DNA of 44,646 nucleotides, from NCBI RefSeq assembly GCF_006439055.1, contig NZ_RCZC01000004.1:1-44646 (forward strand), in the 5' to 3' direction. Shown here one piece after another: positions 16,668 through 24,456 of the stretch. This stretch comes from Sphingomonas glacialis (lineage in GTDB: Bacteria; Pseudomonadota; Alphaproteobacteria; Sphingomonadales; Sphingomonadaceae). How positions within the stretch are numbered: position 1 is the stretch's first letter; every line of letters begins with the position of its first letter. The position numbers and the translations under genes are program-made. The notes below the pieces were generated by a model. It had not been told where the DNA came from. It ran no database searches and worked only from the letters and a program-made list of their open reading frames with translations.

Positions 16668-16708
16668 GCGTTTCGTGTCGTTCAGGGGACCACTTTGGTC
16701 CGAAACGC
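16668..16708. repeat. Nested inverted repeat upstream of the 16413-16619 gene
   Basis: The outer arms are GCGTTTCG (16668-16675) and CGAAACGC (16701-16708). The inner arms are GGACCA (16687-16692) and TGGTCC (16696-16701) with a 3-base loop. The element lies 49-89 bases before the preferred start of the small minus-strand gene, so it could be an operator or a 5'-leader hairpin. Function is inferred from position only. Confidence 0.45.
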
Positions 16709-17289
16709 TTTCAGAGAAAAGTCGTCATTTCGCCGGCTCGCTACAGAGAGGTGAACCGTGTCATTGTTACATAAACCAATTGCTGCGATCGCCCCACCCC
16801 GGAAAGCAATGAAGCTCGCGTCGAGGCACGCGCCAAGGCAGAGTCTGTGGAAACGCCCGGCGACTGGCTGTCACCGGTTCAATTGCGTCCGTTCATAAGC
16901 AAGTTTGTGACGAATATGAAAAACGGGCCAGCGGCGAGCCGACAACCCTGAAAGTGGCACGCGATTGGTAGAAAAGACCAATATATCAGCGTCTTTGAAC
17001 CAGTTCTGCAATGCTCTTGGAATATTCGTCGTGACGGCCATAACAGCCTTGGCGGGTTAGCCCCGGCCGAGTTCAGGCGGCGCCTGCGCCGACGGCATTT
17101 GGCCACCGACGCTGAGCTATCAGCAACCTATAAAATTGAGAGCAGATCACGGGGTTAACGGATCAAAGTGGTCCGGTTGCGCAGCAAAACCGATATAGGA
17201 CGTCAGTCGCCAAACAGACGGTTGCCCGCGGTCTTCTCTGAAATGGAGCCTAGGGAAGCACCGCCTCGAAGGGATTTTAGGGTTGAACG
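16709..17289. other. Gap without convincing genes
   Basis: Frames on either strand here are short, Arg/Cys-rich and without recognisable motifs. I see no RNA gene. A tandem repeat follows at 17290. Confidence 0.4.
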
Positions 17290-17384
17290 TGCCGGATCGC
17301 CAATGCCGGATTGCCAATGCCGGATTGCCAATGCCGGATTGCCAATGCCGGATTGCCAATGCCGGATTGCCAATGCCGGATCGG
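17290..17384. repeat. 14-bp tandem repeat, six full copies and a partial seventh
   Basis: The unit TGCCGGATTGCCAA repeats head to tail from 17290. Copy one has C for T at position 9, copies two to six are identical, and a seventh diverges after TGCCGGAT. The near-perfect identity indicates recent expansion by slippage or unequal exchange. It is about 190 bases upstream of the Gfo/Idh/MocA gene. Because 14 is not a multiple of 3, all frames are read through without a conserved protein. Confidence 0.9.
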
Positions 17385-17573
17385 GCCATTGGTGTGAGGA
17401 ACTGTCCACCGAAAATGGTTCGACGTAACCAGAAACTGACAGATGCTTCCGGCGGCCGCCCGCGCCGCTCGTAGCCAATCGGCGCATAAGCATAGAGATT
17501 GCGAAGTTTGAGTCCGGGCGCGGAGCCTTCGCAGCGTGACGGCGTTGCCGAGTTCATGTGTTGGAGACGATAG

Positions 17574-18854
17574 ATGGCAGGCACCGAAGATGGCGTTTCG
17601 CGGCGCGCAGCGATGGCGTCGCTAGGAATCGGCGCGCTCGGCATAGGGGGAGTGGCGCTCGCGCAAGACGCAAGCCGGCCACCTGTCGATCTGGGTACCG
17701 TGGTCGACGGCAAAGTCTTGTTCCCACCTTCGCAGGCGAACAGCGAGGCACAGCCCGCCCCTCCGCCGAACGCCGATGCGCCGGCCGATCGAGTCGGTTT
17801 CGCAATCGTCGGGTTGGGCAAGCTGGCCCTCGAGCAGGTGCTCCCTGCGTTTGCCCAAGCCGCACATGCCCGTCCAGTGGCGTTGGTCAGCGGATCGCCT
17901 GTCAAGATGGCAGCGGTTGCCAAGCAGTACGGCATAGCGCCCGACAGCTGCTATACCTACGCCGACATGGCGCGCTTGCGGGACAATCCGGCGGTGCAAG
18001 TGGTCTATGTCATTACGCCGAACGCCTTACACCGCCAGCATGTGATCGCGGCGGCAAAAGCGGGAAAGCATGTGCTCTGCGAAAAGCCGATGGCACCCTC
18101 GTCGTCCGATTGTAATGCGATGATAGAGGCCTGTCGCGCTGCCAATGTGAAGCTGATGATCGCGTACCGGATGCAATATCAGCCGCACGCGCGCGAGGCG
18201 ATCCGCTTGGCGCGAAGCGGTGCGCTCGGCTCGGTGACGCTAATGGACATGATCAACAATCAGAACCAGGGCGACCCAGCACAATGGCGGCAGATCAAGG
18301 CACTTGCGGGTGGTGGTTCGCTGCCGGATGTCGGGCTCTATTGCCTCAACACCGCACGGGCGGTGTTGGGCGAGGAACCTGTCGAAGTCAGCGCACAGAT
18401 TTGGTCGCCACCGGGCGACCCACGCTTTCGCGAGGTGGAGGACAACGTCGCCTTTACGCTGCGCTTTCCCTCCGGCGCGATCGCAAACTGCATGTCGAGC
18501 TACAGCACCCACCGGCTATCGCGACTGAAGTTGATTGGCAGCGATGCGTGGGCCGAGATGGAGCATGCCTTCGATTATCAGGGGCAGAATCTACGCGTTA
18601 CGCGACTTGTCGACGGCAAGGATCAAATTGCTGAGACCAGCATCGGCGTGAAGAACCAGTTCGCGCTCGAGCTCGACCATATGGCGCATTCCGTGCGCAA
18701 GAACTTGTTGCCCCGCACTCCAGGTGAAGAGGGCGCGCAGGACCAGCGTATCATGGAGGCGATCTACGAGGCGGCCCGTACAGGACGGACGGTGCGGCTG
18801 GCGGAGGTGCCAGGTCACGACCGCTTCCGCGGACCTGAGTCTCTCCCGCAATAG
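17574..18854 (+). CDS. Tat-exported Gfo/Idh/MocA-family oxidoreductase
   Basis: The product is 426 residues; ATG 17574 has GGAG 7 nt upstream. The N-terminus is a twin-arginine signal (S-R-R-A-A-M, then a hydrophobic stretch ending A-L-A-Q), so it is predicted to be folded with cofactor and exported to the periplasm. The NAD(P)-binding Rossmann motif is G-F-A-I-V-G-L-G-K-L-A. The family E-K-P motif is in H-V-L-C-E-K-P-M-A. The C-terminal dimerisation sheet follows. This architecture matches periplasmic glucose-fructose oxidoreductase of Zymomonas and relatives; the true sugar substrate is unknown. It stands alone and is followed by an inverted repeat. Confidence 0.88.
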   Translation: MAGTEDGVSRRAAMASLGIGALGIGGVALAQDASRPPVDLGTVVDGKVLFPPSQANSEAQPAPPPNADAPADRVGFAIVGLGKLALEQVLPAFAQAAHARPVALVSGSPVKMAAVAKQYGIAPDSCYTYADMARLRDNPAVQVVYVITPNALHRQHVIAAAKAGKHVLCEKPMAPSSSDCNAMIEACRAANVKLMIAYRMQYQPHAREAIRLARSGALGSVTLMDMINNQNQGDPAQWRQIKALAGGGSLPDVGLYCLNTARAVLGEEPVEVSAQIWSPPGDPRFREVEDNVAFTLRFPSGAIANCMSSYSTHRLSRLKLIGSDAWAEMEHAFDYQGQNLRVTRLVDGKDQIAETSIGVKNQFALELDHMAHSVRKNLLPRTPGEEGAQDQRIMEAIYEAARTGRTVRLAEVPGHDRFRGPESLPQ

Positions 18855-18855
18855 C

Positions 18856-18917
18856 GCACCTAAAATTCGCAGGGCGGACACCGATACTGGACGCCAACAT
18901 CGCCCGATTTTAGGTGC
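18856..18917. repeat. Long inverted repeat just after the oxidoreductase stop
   Basis: Arms GCACCTAAAATTCGC (18856-18870) and CCCGATTTTAGGTGC (18903-18917) are nearly perfect complements around a 32-base loop. It begins one base after the TAA/TAG region of the upstream gene. It has no T tract, so it is either a transcript-stabilising hairpin or a dispersed palindromic element. A motif of the degenerate repeat family (gatgtccgctcccgg, about 18933-18947) follows it directly. Confidence 0.6.
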
Positions 18918-19280
18918 ATCGGCCACATTAACGGATGTCCGCTCCCGGGGAGCCGCGATGGCCTCACTAATGTCGTCTATTGGGTCTTCCGGACCGAAAT
19001 CGCCCAACCGCGAAAGGTAGGCTAATAAATTACGTTCGATCTGGCCGAGTTAAAGATCATTGGGCGAAGAGTCCGCGACTTCGCGAGCGTTGCAGTTCGG
19101 AAAGCTGACACTGCGCGCGGTGCGGATTACCAACACATTTCTTCACACTCGCGCATTGTTCGATTGATGTGTACCTTCGTCAGGCCCAGCGCGTCGGCAA
19201 GCTGATCTCGAAGCGATTTATCAGCCTTGCGCGGGGCCTAAACAAAGATCATGAATACAAGCGCGGAGTTTAGTTTCCTC
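18918..19280. other. Gap between oxidoreductase hairpin and STAS-like gene
   Basis: Only the repeat-like motif near 18935 is seen. Short frames in this stretch have the look of read-through of intergenic repeats rather than genes. Confidence 0.4.
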
Positions 19281-19292
19281 TAGGAGGATGCG

Positions 19293-19667
19293 GTGCGCGA
19301 CGCTTCATATTCGATCGAGGTCGATAACGCGCGAGGCCTGCTGCGGATCGCCATGTCGGGTTTTTTTATGGAGGAACACGTTCGTCGTTTCGCCGCCGAC
19401 AAGGATACAGCGATCAATGAGATGGGAGGGCCGTCATGCCACCAGTCCACCCTGGTTGATATTCGCGAGATGCAAATCCAGTCCCAAGAAATCGTTATGG
19501 CCTTTCGACGGGTGCTATCAAATCAAACAGCGATCGCGAAGCCGATCGCGTTTCTAGTGTCGCCCTCTTTAGCCCGTTTTCAAATCCGCCGTGCGGCCGG
19601 TGATCGCAAAGCAGAATACTTCACCTCGATCAAAGCGGCGGAGGCGTGGCTATCGCACCCAGAGTGA
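19293..19667 (+). CDS. STAS/SpoIIAA-like small protein (124 aa)
   Basis: GTG 19293 is the start, chosen because AGGAGG at 19282-19287 stands 5 nt before it; the ATG inside the leader (19288) is in another frame. The product opens Y-S-I-E-V-D-N-A-R-G-L-L-R-I-A-M-S-G-F-F, a strand pair followed by helix. It continues with L-V-D-I-R-E-M-Q-I-Q-S-Q-E-I-V, F-L-V-S-P-S-L-A-R-F-Q and A-E-A-W-L at the end. This matches the small STAS/SEC14-like proteins common in sphingomonads. It may be a regulatory or binding protein; no partner anti-sigma gene is adjacent. Confidence 0.6.
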   Translation: MRDASYSIEVDNARGLLRIAMSGFFMEEHVRRFAADKDTAINEMGGPSCHQSTLVDIREMQIQSQEIVMAFRRVLSNQTAIAKPIAFLVSPSLARFQIRRAAGDRKAEYFTSIKAAEAWLSHPE

Positions 19668-19816
19668 CCGCATCCCGGTCAGCGGTGCGATGATACGGTC
19701 AGCGCGACCGTCTTGGGTCCAGCTAAGAAGTTGGTCAGGCGCGGATCCCCCAGTTTGAGTTTGCGTTAACTTCTTGCTCCTAACGCAGATCAAACCGGCT
19801 GCGTTAAGGATGAGTC

Positions 19817-20056
19817 ATGCGTATCGATCAACTTCATCCGACACCCACGGCGGCGCAACCGCTCGAAATACCGCCGAAGCTGCTTGCTAGCGTGGAGCGT
19901 CACCAAGGGCATCTGAAGGCGCTGATTGCCAGTATGCGCGCTGCCGGAATCGAAGGCGATGCGATAGACGCTAGCGTTCGTGTACTGGTCGATAGTTATG
20001 CGGACGAACTTACAGCCGCAATCCACAGCATGATGCAGGAGGAGCGTCATGTTTGA
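19817..20056 (+). CDS. Small helical protein coupled to a diguanylate cyclase
   Basis: The product is 79 residues, largely helical: E-I-P-P-K-L-L-A-S-V-E-R-H-Q, then L-K-A-L-I-A-S-M-R-A-A-G-I and V-L-V-D-S-Y-A-D-E-L. Its last codons overlap the start of the GAF-GGDEF gene by 8 bases (ATG 20049, TGA 20054-20056), and a GGAGG leader for the cyclase lies inside it. No family is recognised. The coupling suggests a dedicated partner or regulator of the cyclase (inference). Confidence 0.6.
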   Translation: MRIDQLHPTPTAAQPLEIPPKLLASVERHQGHLKALIASMRAAGIEGDAIDASVRVLVDSYADELTAAIHSMMQEERHV

Positions 20057-21035
20057 TCCGTTGCTCAGCGACGAGCCGGCGCGCATTGCTGCGCTCCAGC
20101 GGCTCGGCGTGCTCGACACCGCAGTCGAGGAGCCATTCGAGAAGATCGTCACGCTCGTGCGAACGGTACTTGCCGTACCGATCGCAACAGTGACTCTCGT
20201 CGATCGTGACCGCCAGTGGTTCAAAGCCAAGCGTGGGTTGGACGCAGAGCAGACTCCCCGCTCGGTTTCTTTTTGCACTCATACGATTCAGCAACGCGAA
20301 CCTCTGATTGTCGAAGACGCGGACCGCGATCCGCGCTTTGCCGGCAGCCCGCTTGTAGCGGGCCCGCCTTACGTCAAGAGCTATGCTGGTATCCCGCTGC
20401 GCACGCCGGAGGGCTACAATGTCGGATCGCTATGCGCGATGGACACGCGGCCGCGCCGTTTCAGCCCGGCGGACGTGGCCATTCTCTCCAACTTCGCAAG
20501 CATCGTCTGCGATGAGCTCGAGCTCCGTTTGGTAGCGCAGGTGGATCAGCTTACCGGTGCGCTCACACGTCGTGGGTTCGTCGAACAAGCTGAGCGCGAG
20601 ATAGCGCGCGCTCGCCGTAATGGCCGCTTCGGCACGCTGGTGATGATCGACCTCGATCATTTTAAGCTGGTTAACGATACCCACGGCCACGCAGCTGGTG
20701 ACCAGGTTCTGAGAGCCTTATCTGATGTCATAAGTTCTTCTCTTCGTCCGAGCGATATCTTCGGTCGCTTGGGCGGCGAGGAGTTTGCGGTTCTACTGCC
20801 GGAAACGACTGGCGACGACGCGGGTTTTGCGATCGAGCGTTTGCGTCAGGCTATCGCCACACACCCGATATCTCTCGAAAATTCCGCAACGCTTCACGTC
20901 ACAGCCAGCTTCGGTCTGGCTAATTTTACATCCGGTACCCCCTCATTCGCGGCTTGGTTGAAGCAAGCCGATGCGATGCTTTACGCGGCCAAAGCTGCGG
21001 GGCGGAATTGCATGCGTGTTGCCGAATACAACTAG
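20049..21035 (+). CDS. Diguanylate cyclase, GAF-GGDEF
   Basis: The product is 328 residues. Residues about 1-160 form a GAF domain of the type with C-T-H-T-I and P-L-I-V-E-D-A-x-x-D-P-R-F. Residues about 165-325 form GGDEF with D-L-D-H-F-K-L-V-N-D-T-H-G-H and active-site G-G-E-E-F. Five residues before it is R-P-S-D, an intact I-site, so this enzyme should be product-inhibited, unlike the PYP-operon cyclase. It is cytoplasmic. The GAF ligand is unknown. It is co-translated with the small upstream protein. Confidence 0.9.
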   Translation: MFDPLLSDEPARIAALQRLGVLDTAVEEPFEKIVTLVRTVLAVPIATVTLVDRDRQWFKAKRGLDAEQTPRSVSFCTHTIQQREPLIVEDADRDPRFAGSPLVAGPPYVKSYAGIPLRTPEGYNVGSLCAMDTRPRRFSPADVAILSNFASIVCDELELRLVAQVDQLTGALTRRGFVEQAEREIARARRNGRFGTLVMIDLDHFKLVNDTHGHAAGDQVLRALSDVISSSLRPSDIFGRLGGEEFAVLLPETTGDDAGFAIERLRQAIATHPISLENSATLHVTASFGLANFTSGTPSFAAWLKQADAMLYAAKAAGRNCMRVAEYN

Positions 21036-21158
21036 GCCAAGTGCGACGGTTGGCATCGGAGGCGGCTTGCGTCTTTAGTAGGCAAAATTCAGCAATGTGG
21101 TTTTTGTATCTACATATCGGCGCTGGATGGTTTGAGTTCCGAGCCACCAGCAAGGCCT

Positions 21159-21223
21159 GATGAACCAGCGTCCGGTTTCGGGAACCGGCAAGGGCTCCGC
21201 GAGTGACCGTATTGGGTCAAGCT
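21159..21223. repeat. Dispersed intergenic repeat, copy 1
   Basis: This stretch opens gatgaaccagcgtccggttt and ends attgggtcaagct. It aligns over about 65 bases with 32358-32420 (gatgaaccagcggccagttt ... attgggtcaaagc). Both lie outside genes. It appears to be a short dispersed repeat family of unknown role. Confidence 0.6.
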
Positions 21224-21230
21224 AGGCTGG

Positions 21231-21620
21231 TCAGATCTCGGTCCGTTCTGAGAGTTCCAAGGCGTCTTCTACATCGACGCCAAGGTAGCGAACGGGGCTC
21301 TCGATCTTTGCGTGACCGAGCAGGATTTGCACCGCGCGCAAATTCCCCGTTGCCTTGTAAATTATCGATGCCTTGGTACGTCGAAGCGAGTGTGTGCCGT
21401 AATCTTCTGCCTGCAGGCCAATGCCGACAATCCACTCGCCCACGAGACGAGCGTACTGCCTCGTGCTCATATGACCTATATAGTCATTCCGGCTCGGGAA
21501 GACGTAGAGGCTCAACCTGCCGCCACGTCGCTCGAGCCAAGCGAACAGTGTCTTGCGGGCAGGCTCAACGAGCTCGAACTGCACCGGTCGTTCGGTTTTT
21601 TGCTGCACCACTACGGCACG
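21231..21620 (-). pseudogene. Tyrosine recombinase/integrase, N-terminally truncated
   Basis: The frame holds the catalytic C-terminal half of a phage-type integrase: V-V-Q-Q-K-T-E-R-P-V-Q-F-E-L, then T-H-S-L-R-R-T-K-A-S (H-x-x-R box), L-L-G-H-A-K-I and V-R-Y-L-G-V with the nucleophile Tyr. A TAG lies in frame upstream of W-P-G-P-I-R-D, and no N-terminal domain or first catalytic Arg (usually L-R-x-x-D) is present. It is a remnant of the short recombinase type seen on sphingomonad accessory DNA, so a former mobile element is likely here. Confidence 0.75.
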
Positions 21621-21704
21621 ATCCCGGATGGGCCCAGGCTATAACCGCGCCAACCAAAGGCGACCCTTGCTACGGCGTATTGTTTATGATTATATAACAC
21701 CCTC

Positions 21705-22118
21705 ATGACACGCGCTCTCTGGTCTCCCGAAGATGACGCCGAGTTGCGACGGTTCGTCGATATTGGTGTGAAGACTCACGCAATTGCGCACAAACTAAAC
21801 CGTTCTCAAGGCGGTGTGTCAGCGCGAATGGCAACGCTTGGCATCTATCGTCGAGAGGGTGAGCGGAAATTTTCAGAAGTGGCCGCGGAGCACATACGAG
21901 TAGTTGATCAAAGACTGCTGAAAGCTGCGAACTGTGCGGCGCTTACACTCGGGGCCGGCAACTCCGCGGCGAAGCGCGGACGGGGCCGCCCACCAGCTTC
22001 GGCGAAAGAGAACGTCACATTGCCGATCGACAAGGTCGTCCTTGATCATTTTCGCGCTGGTGGGCCCGGCTGGGAGACGCGCATTAATAAAGCATTGCGT
22101 AAGGTGGCGGGCCTTTGA
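21705..22118 (+). CDS. Myb-like / AT-hook / BrnA-like fusion DNA-binding protein
   Basis: The product is 137 residues. Residues 1-50 look like a Myb/SANT-type helix-turn-helix: W-S-P-E-D-D-A-E-L-R-R-F-V, then I-A-H-K-L-N-R-S-Q-G-G-V and R-M-A-T-L-G-I. Residues about 88-95 are K-R-G-R-G-R-P-P, an AT-hook core. Residues about 102-137 (V-T-L-P-I-D-K-V-V-L-D-H-F, then G-P-G-W-E-T-R-I-N-K-A-L-R) match the C-terminal DNA-binding unit of BrnA-type antitoxins. No BrnT toxin lies on either side. It probably acts as a DNA-binding regulator; domain calls are by eye. Confidence 0.65.
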   Translation: MTRALWSPEDDAELRRFVDIGVKTHAIAHKLNRSQGGVSARMATLGIYRREGERKFSEVAAEHIRVVDQRLLKAANCAALTLGAGNSAAKRGRGRPPASAKENVTLPIDKVVLDHFRAGGPGWETRINKALRKVAGL

Positions 22119-22140
22119 AACCGGGCTCAACCGGGACGCC

Positions 22141-22308
22141 CGGCGAAATCCTAGAGCCGCTCGCCGCGGACCACGGGCAGAGCCTAGCGGCGTTGTCGCG
22201 CATGCTGCTGCGCGCACTGGATATATGGCGACGTTCGTGCCAGTAGGGTATCCGACCGGGCTGGCGAAGCCGACCCAGGAGCGCCTCGGCACATGTCTGC
22301 GTCCCTGA
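22141..22308 (+). pseudogene. Remnant of an S24/XRE-type regulator N-terminus, frameshifted
   Basis: Frame one gives L-E-P-L-A-A-D-H-G-Q-S-L-A-A-L-S-R-M-L-L-R. Then a +1 shift near 22220 gives G-Y-M-A-T-F-V-P-V-G-Y-P-T-G-L and a stop at 22306-22308. Joined, they match the opening of sphingomonad S24-like regulators (H-G-x-S-L-A-A-L-S-R-M-L-G-R ... Y-x-x-x-F-V-x-x-G-x-P). Nothing of the peptidase part remains. Confidence 0.4.
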
Positions 22309-22437
22309 ATGATGGTTCGGTGAGGATCCGCTAGGTCCGCGTCCATAGCTGCGCGGAGCGGCCCGATATGCGCATTTGACCGTTCGAACCTTTTTTAATA
22401 TTGTTGAGCTAGCACACCATTTTTGCCAGTTTTCCGA

Positions 22438-22692
22438 ATGGCCCGGTGCTTTTCTCACGTCTTAAATGACGTTAGCACTATCATCGATAAGGACGGACTC
22501 GATCTCTCAAATCTTCAGGCAGCGTGCAAGCACGCGCGGAAGGTGGTCGGAGACATTCTGGCCGAAGAGTTACAAGGACAGAACAACGCGATCCACCTCT
22601 CGGTGCTTATCGAGGATCCCGACCATGTGAGGGTGGCGAACCTGAAGTGCGTCACGACCGTCGTCGAATTCACGAGCCCATTTGATGAGTGA
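22438..22692 (+). CDS. DUF6894-like small protein (84 aa)
   Basis: ATG 22438 gives M-A-R-C-F-S-H-V-L-N-D; an upstream reading from 22423 is less typical. The body has D-K-D-G-L-D-L-S-N-L-Q-A-A, A-R-K-V-V-G-D-I-L-A-E-E-L and L-S-V-L-I-E-D, the same layout as the DUF6894-like gene at 11350. The function is unknown. The ribosome-binding site is weak. Confidence 0.6.
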   Translation: MARCFSHVLNDVSTIIDKDGLDLSNLQAACKHARKVVGDILAEELQGQNNAIHLSVLIEDPDHVRVANLKCVTTVVEFTSPFDE

Positions 22693-22789
22693 CGATGAAA
22701 GCCCGGCCTAACCAGCTGAGCTTTTCACCACTCCCGCCAAATCGAATGTTGATATATGTTGTAGCCACACAGCAGTGGGCAGTTGGGCT

Positions 22790-23014
22790 ATGGCACCGCA
22801 AATGGTATTTGATCACAGTCTGGTGGCGGCTCTCAGAACCGGGAAAAACTTCACCGATAAATGGGGCTTGTATTCAGTGCAGCGCGACCGCTGGATGGAT
22901 GTTGTTTATCAGTCTGAGGAAGAGGCCAACGCCGCGATCGCAATCATAAAAGCTCGACCAAGCCAAGACGTTGCGTCGCCTGTCAAGTCGCGGAAGCGAG
23001 GTTACGGTGTCTAG
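22790..23014 (+). CDS. Small hypothetical protein (74 aa)
   Basis: ATG 22790 is used; GTG 22775 is an alternative. The middle (F-T-D-K-W-G-L-Y-S-V-Q-R-D-R-W-M-D-V-V-Y) followed by an E-E-E-A-N-A-A-I-A-I-I helix looks like a short beta-hairpin plus helix protein. The C-terminus is basic. No family is recognised. Confidence 0.38.
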   Translation: MAPQMVFDHSLVAALRTGKNFTDKWGLYSVQRDRWMDVVYQSEEEANAAIAIIKARPSQDVASPVKSRKRGYGV

Positions 23015-23345
23015 TTGGGCCACACCCACATGCCCTCCGTTAACGACGCTTTGACGCAACAAACACGGTCTAACATCATTTTCGCATTGTCAGCGTTTTG
23101 GGGTATGTAACGGATCTGCATTGATTACAGCTGCAAAGTGCCGCTCGTGAGGTGCGGCCCTCCTTGGAGGGAAATGCACCCCGCCGATCGGGTGTGGAAG
23201 TCAAATTGACGCAGTGTTTAAGACCGCGGAAGCGGAAGGCAGGCCGGCCAGCGCGCTAAATCGCCCAAGATTACAATCAAATCGCCCATTTGCGGGCGTC
23301 ACCGTGCGCGATCGAGCGCCGCGGGCTCGATATTTAGGACCCATA

Positions 23346-23543
23346 ATGGCCGACGAACAATTCGCTGAGGATTTAGACGCGCTCCGCTGGATGCAAGCCG
23401 CGGCGTTTATGGATCTGCATGGAGAGATGTGGCTACGTCGAGCCATAGAAGGATTGAAATCCTCCAGCGAGGACGACACCGACCATCACTGGGCGGACCT
23501 TATCAACAAGATGCGGGCGATCGCGTATTCGCCCAGGCAGTAA
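23346..23543 (+). CDS. Small hypothetical protein (65 aa)
   Basis: ATG 23346 is used; upstream residues are Arg/Pro-rich and unconvincing. It is an acidic, mostly helical protein: D-L-D-A-L-R-W-M-Q-A-A-A-F, then W-L-R-R-A-I-E-G-L and H-W-A-D-L-I-N-K-M. There is no clear ribosome-binding site and no family. Confidence 0.38.
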   Translation: MADEQFAEDLDALRWMQAAAFMDLHGEMWLRRAIEGLKSSSEDDTDHHWADLINKMRAIAYSPRQ

Positions 23544-23555
23544 GCCCGAACCGCT

Positions 23556-23813
23556 TCAGCGAAGCTCGGCGTCGACAGCGCAATCCTTCTCCAGGAGCGC
23601 CGCGACGATCCCGCTATACGCATTGTGACAGCCCTCCCACGGACGATCGCGCGGGATCGATGCGACGTCCCAATATGCCCGCAGATCCGTCTGCTTGCGC
23701 AAGAACGGGTATATCACCCGGAGCGCGAGGCGGACGTCCGACGTAGCGATCGGGACGCCGTGCGCGGTGTGGTTGATCTTGTCTTCTCGCCTAATGGACG
23801 GCATTCCTTTCAT
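23556..23813 (-). CDS. Weak hypothetical ORF (about 85 aa)
   Basis: A start at 23813 (or 23804, just after AAAGGA) gives T-S-D-V-R-L-A-L-R-V-I-Y-P-F, then A-Y-W-D-V-A-S-I-P-R-D-R-P-W-E-G-C. It reads somewhat like a real protein but has no family or context. It may be a remnant. Confidence 0.25.
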   Translation of the reverse strand: MKGMPSIRREDKINHTAHGVPIATSDVRLALRVIYPFLRKQTDLRAYWDVASIPRDRPWEGCHNAYSGIVAALLEKDCAVDAELR

Positions 23814-23901
23814 AGTCTCAGGGCGCAAACTATCCTTGCATCCGTTTAGGAACCAGTGGTCGAACCCACGTGCTCCGGGCGCTGCCACCAAGGGAATTAC
23901 G

Positions 23902-24318
23902 ATGGATGAGTTTGCACGCATGATGAGTATGGAGGGTGTGCGTCCTCTCGACCACCTGAAGGAAAGATCCCACCGTCTGGTCAAACAGCCGTCTCAAGTC
24001 CTCCGCCAGGCCATCGTAACACCTCCGGAATTGGGGGCGGGTGGACACGCGTGGGTTACCGGACCTCGTGCGCGAACTGCGCTTGAGACGGCGCTGGAGC
24101 GCCTTGCCGATGAGATCCGCGATGGACGGCGTGGCTGGGCAACCGGCATTCTCCAGGACGGCAGGACGGTCACATTGCCTGCTTCGTCAGGAGCGGCATC
24201 GCTGCTCGGCACCGCAGATCGCCAATCATTGCGCCTTATGATTGTCGGCGGCGACGGGTGGACCTTCGTAATGCATCCGCTGATGGGGGTCGCGACGCTC
24301 GATGACGATCCGGCTTAG
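23902..24318 (+). CDS. Hypothetical protein (138 aa)
   Basis: ATG 23902 has AAGGGA 7 nt upstream, which rules out the longer reading from 23695. The sequence has an N-terminal M-D-E-F-A-R-M-M-S-M-E-G-V-R-P-L. Then come a long helix (A-R-T-A-L-E-T-A-L-E-R-L-A-D-E-I) and a C-terminal sheet (S-L-R-L-M-I-V-G-G-D-G-W-T-F). No family, signal or membrane segment is recognised. Confidence 0.5.
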   Translation: MDEFARMMSMEGVRPLDHLKERSHRLVKQPSQVLRQAIVTPPELGAGGHAWVTGPRARTALETALERLADEIRDGRRGWATGILQDGRTVTLPASSGAASLLGTADRQSLRLMIVGGDGWTFVMHPLMGVATLDDDPA

Positions 24319-24456
24319 TCCAAATGGGCGAGCGCCCGAAGATGGAGCGCGGGTGAAGCGGCCCGAACGACCTCGACTGGGTCAAGTGGCTTGCAGAAGT
24401 ACATGGGCGATCCGAATGCACGTACGGGCACGCTTACGATTACGGTTGGGGATGAG

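Noticed and set aside
17168..17474. Repetitive small proteins read from the 14-bp tandem repeat
   Set aside because: The repeats are open in several frames on both strands simply because of their sequence; no leader or family supports translation.
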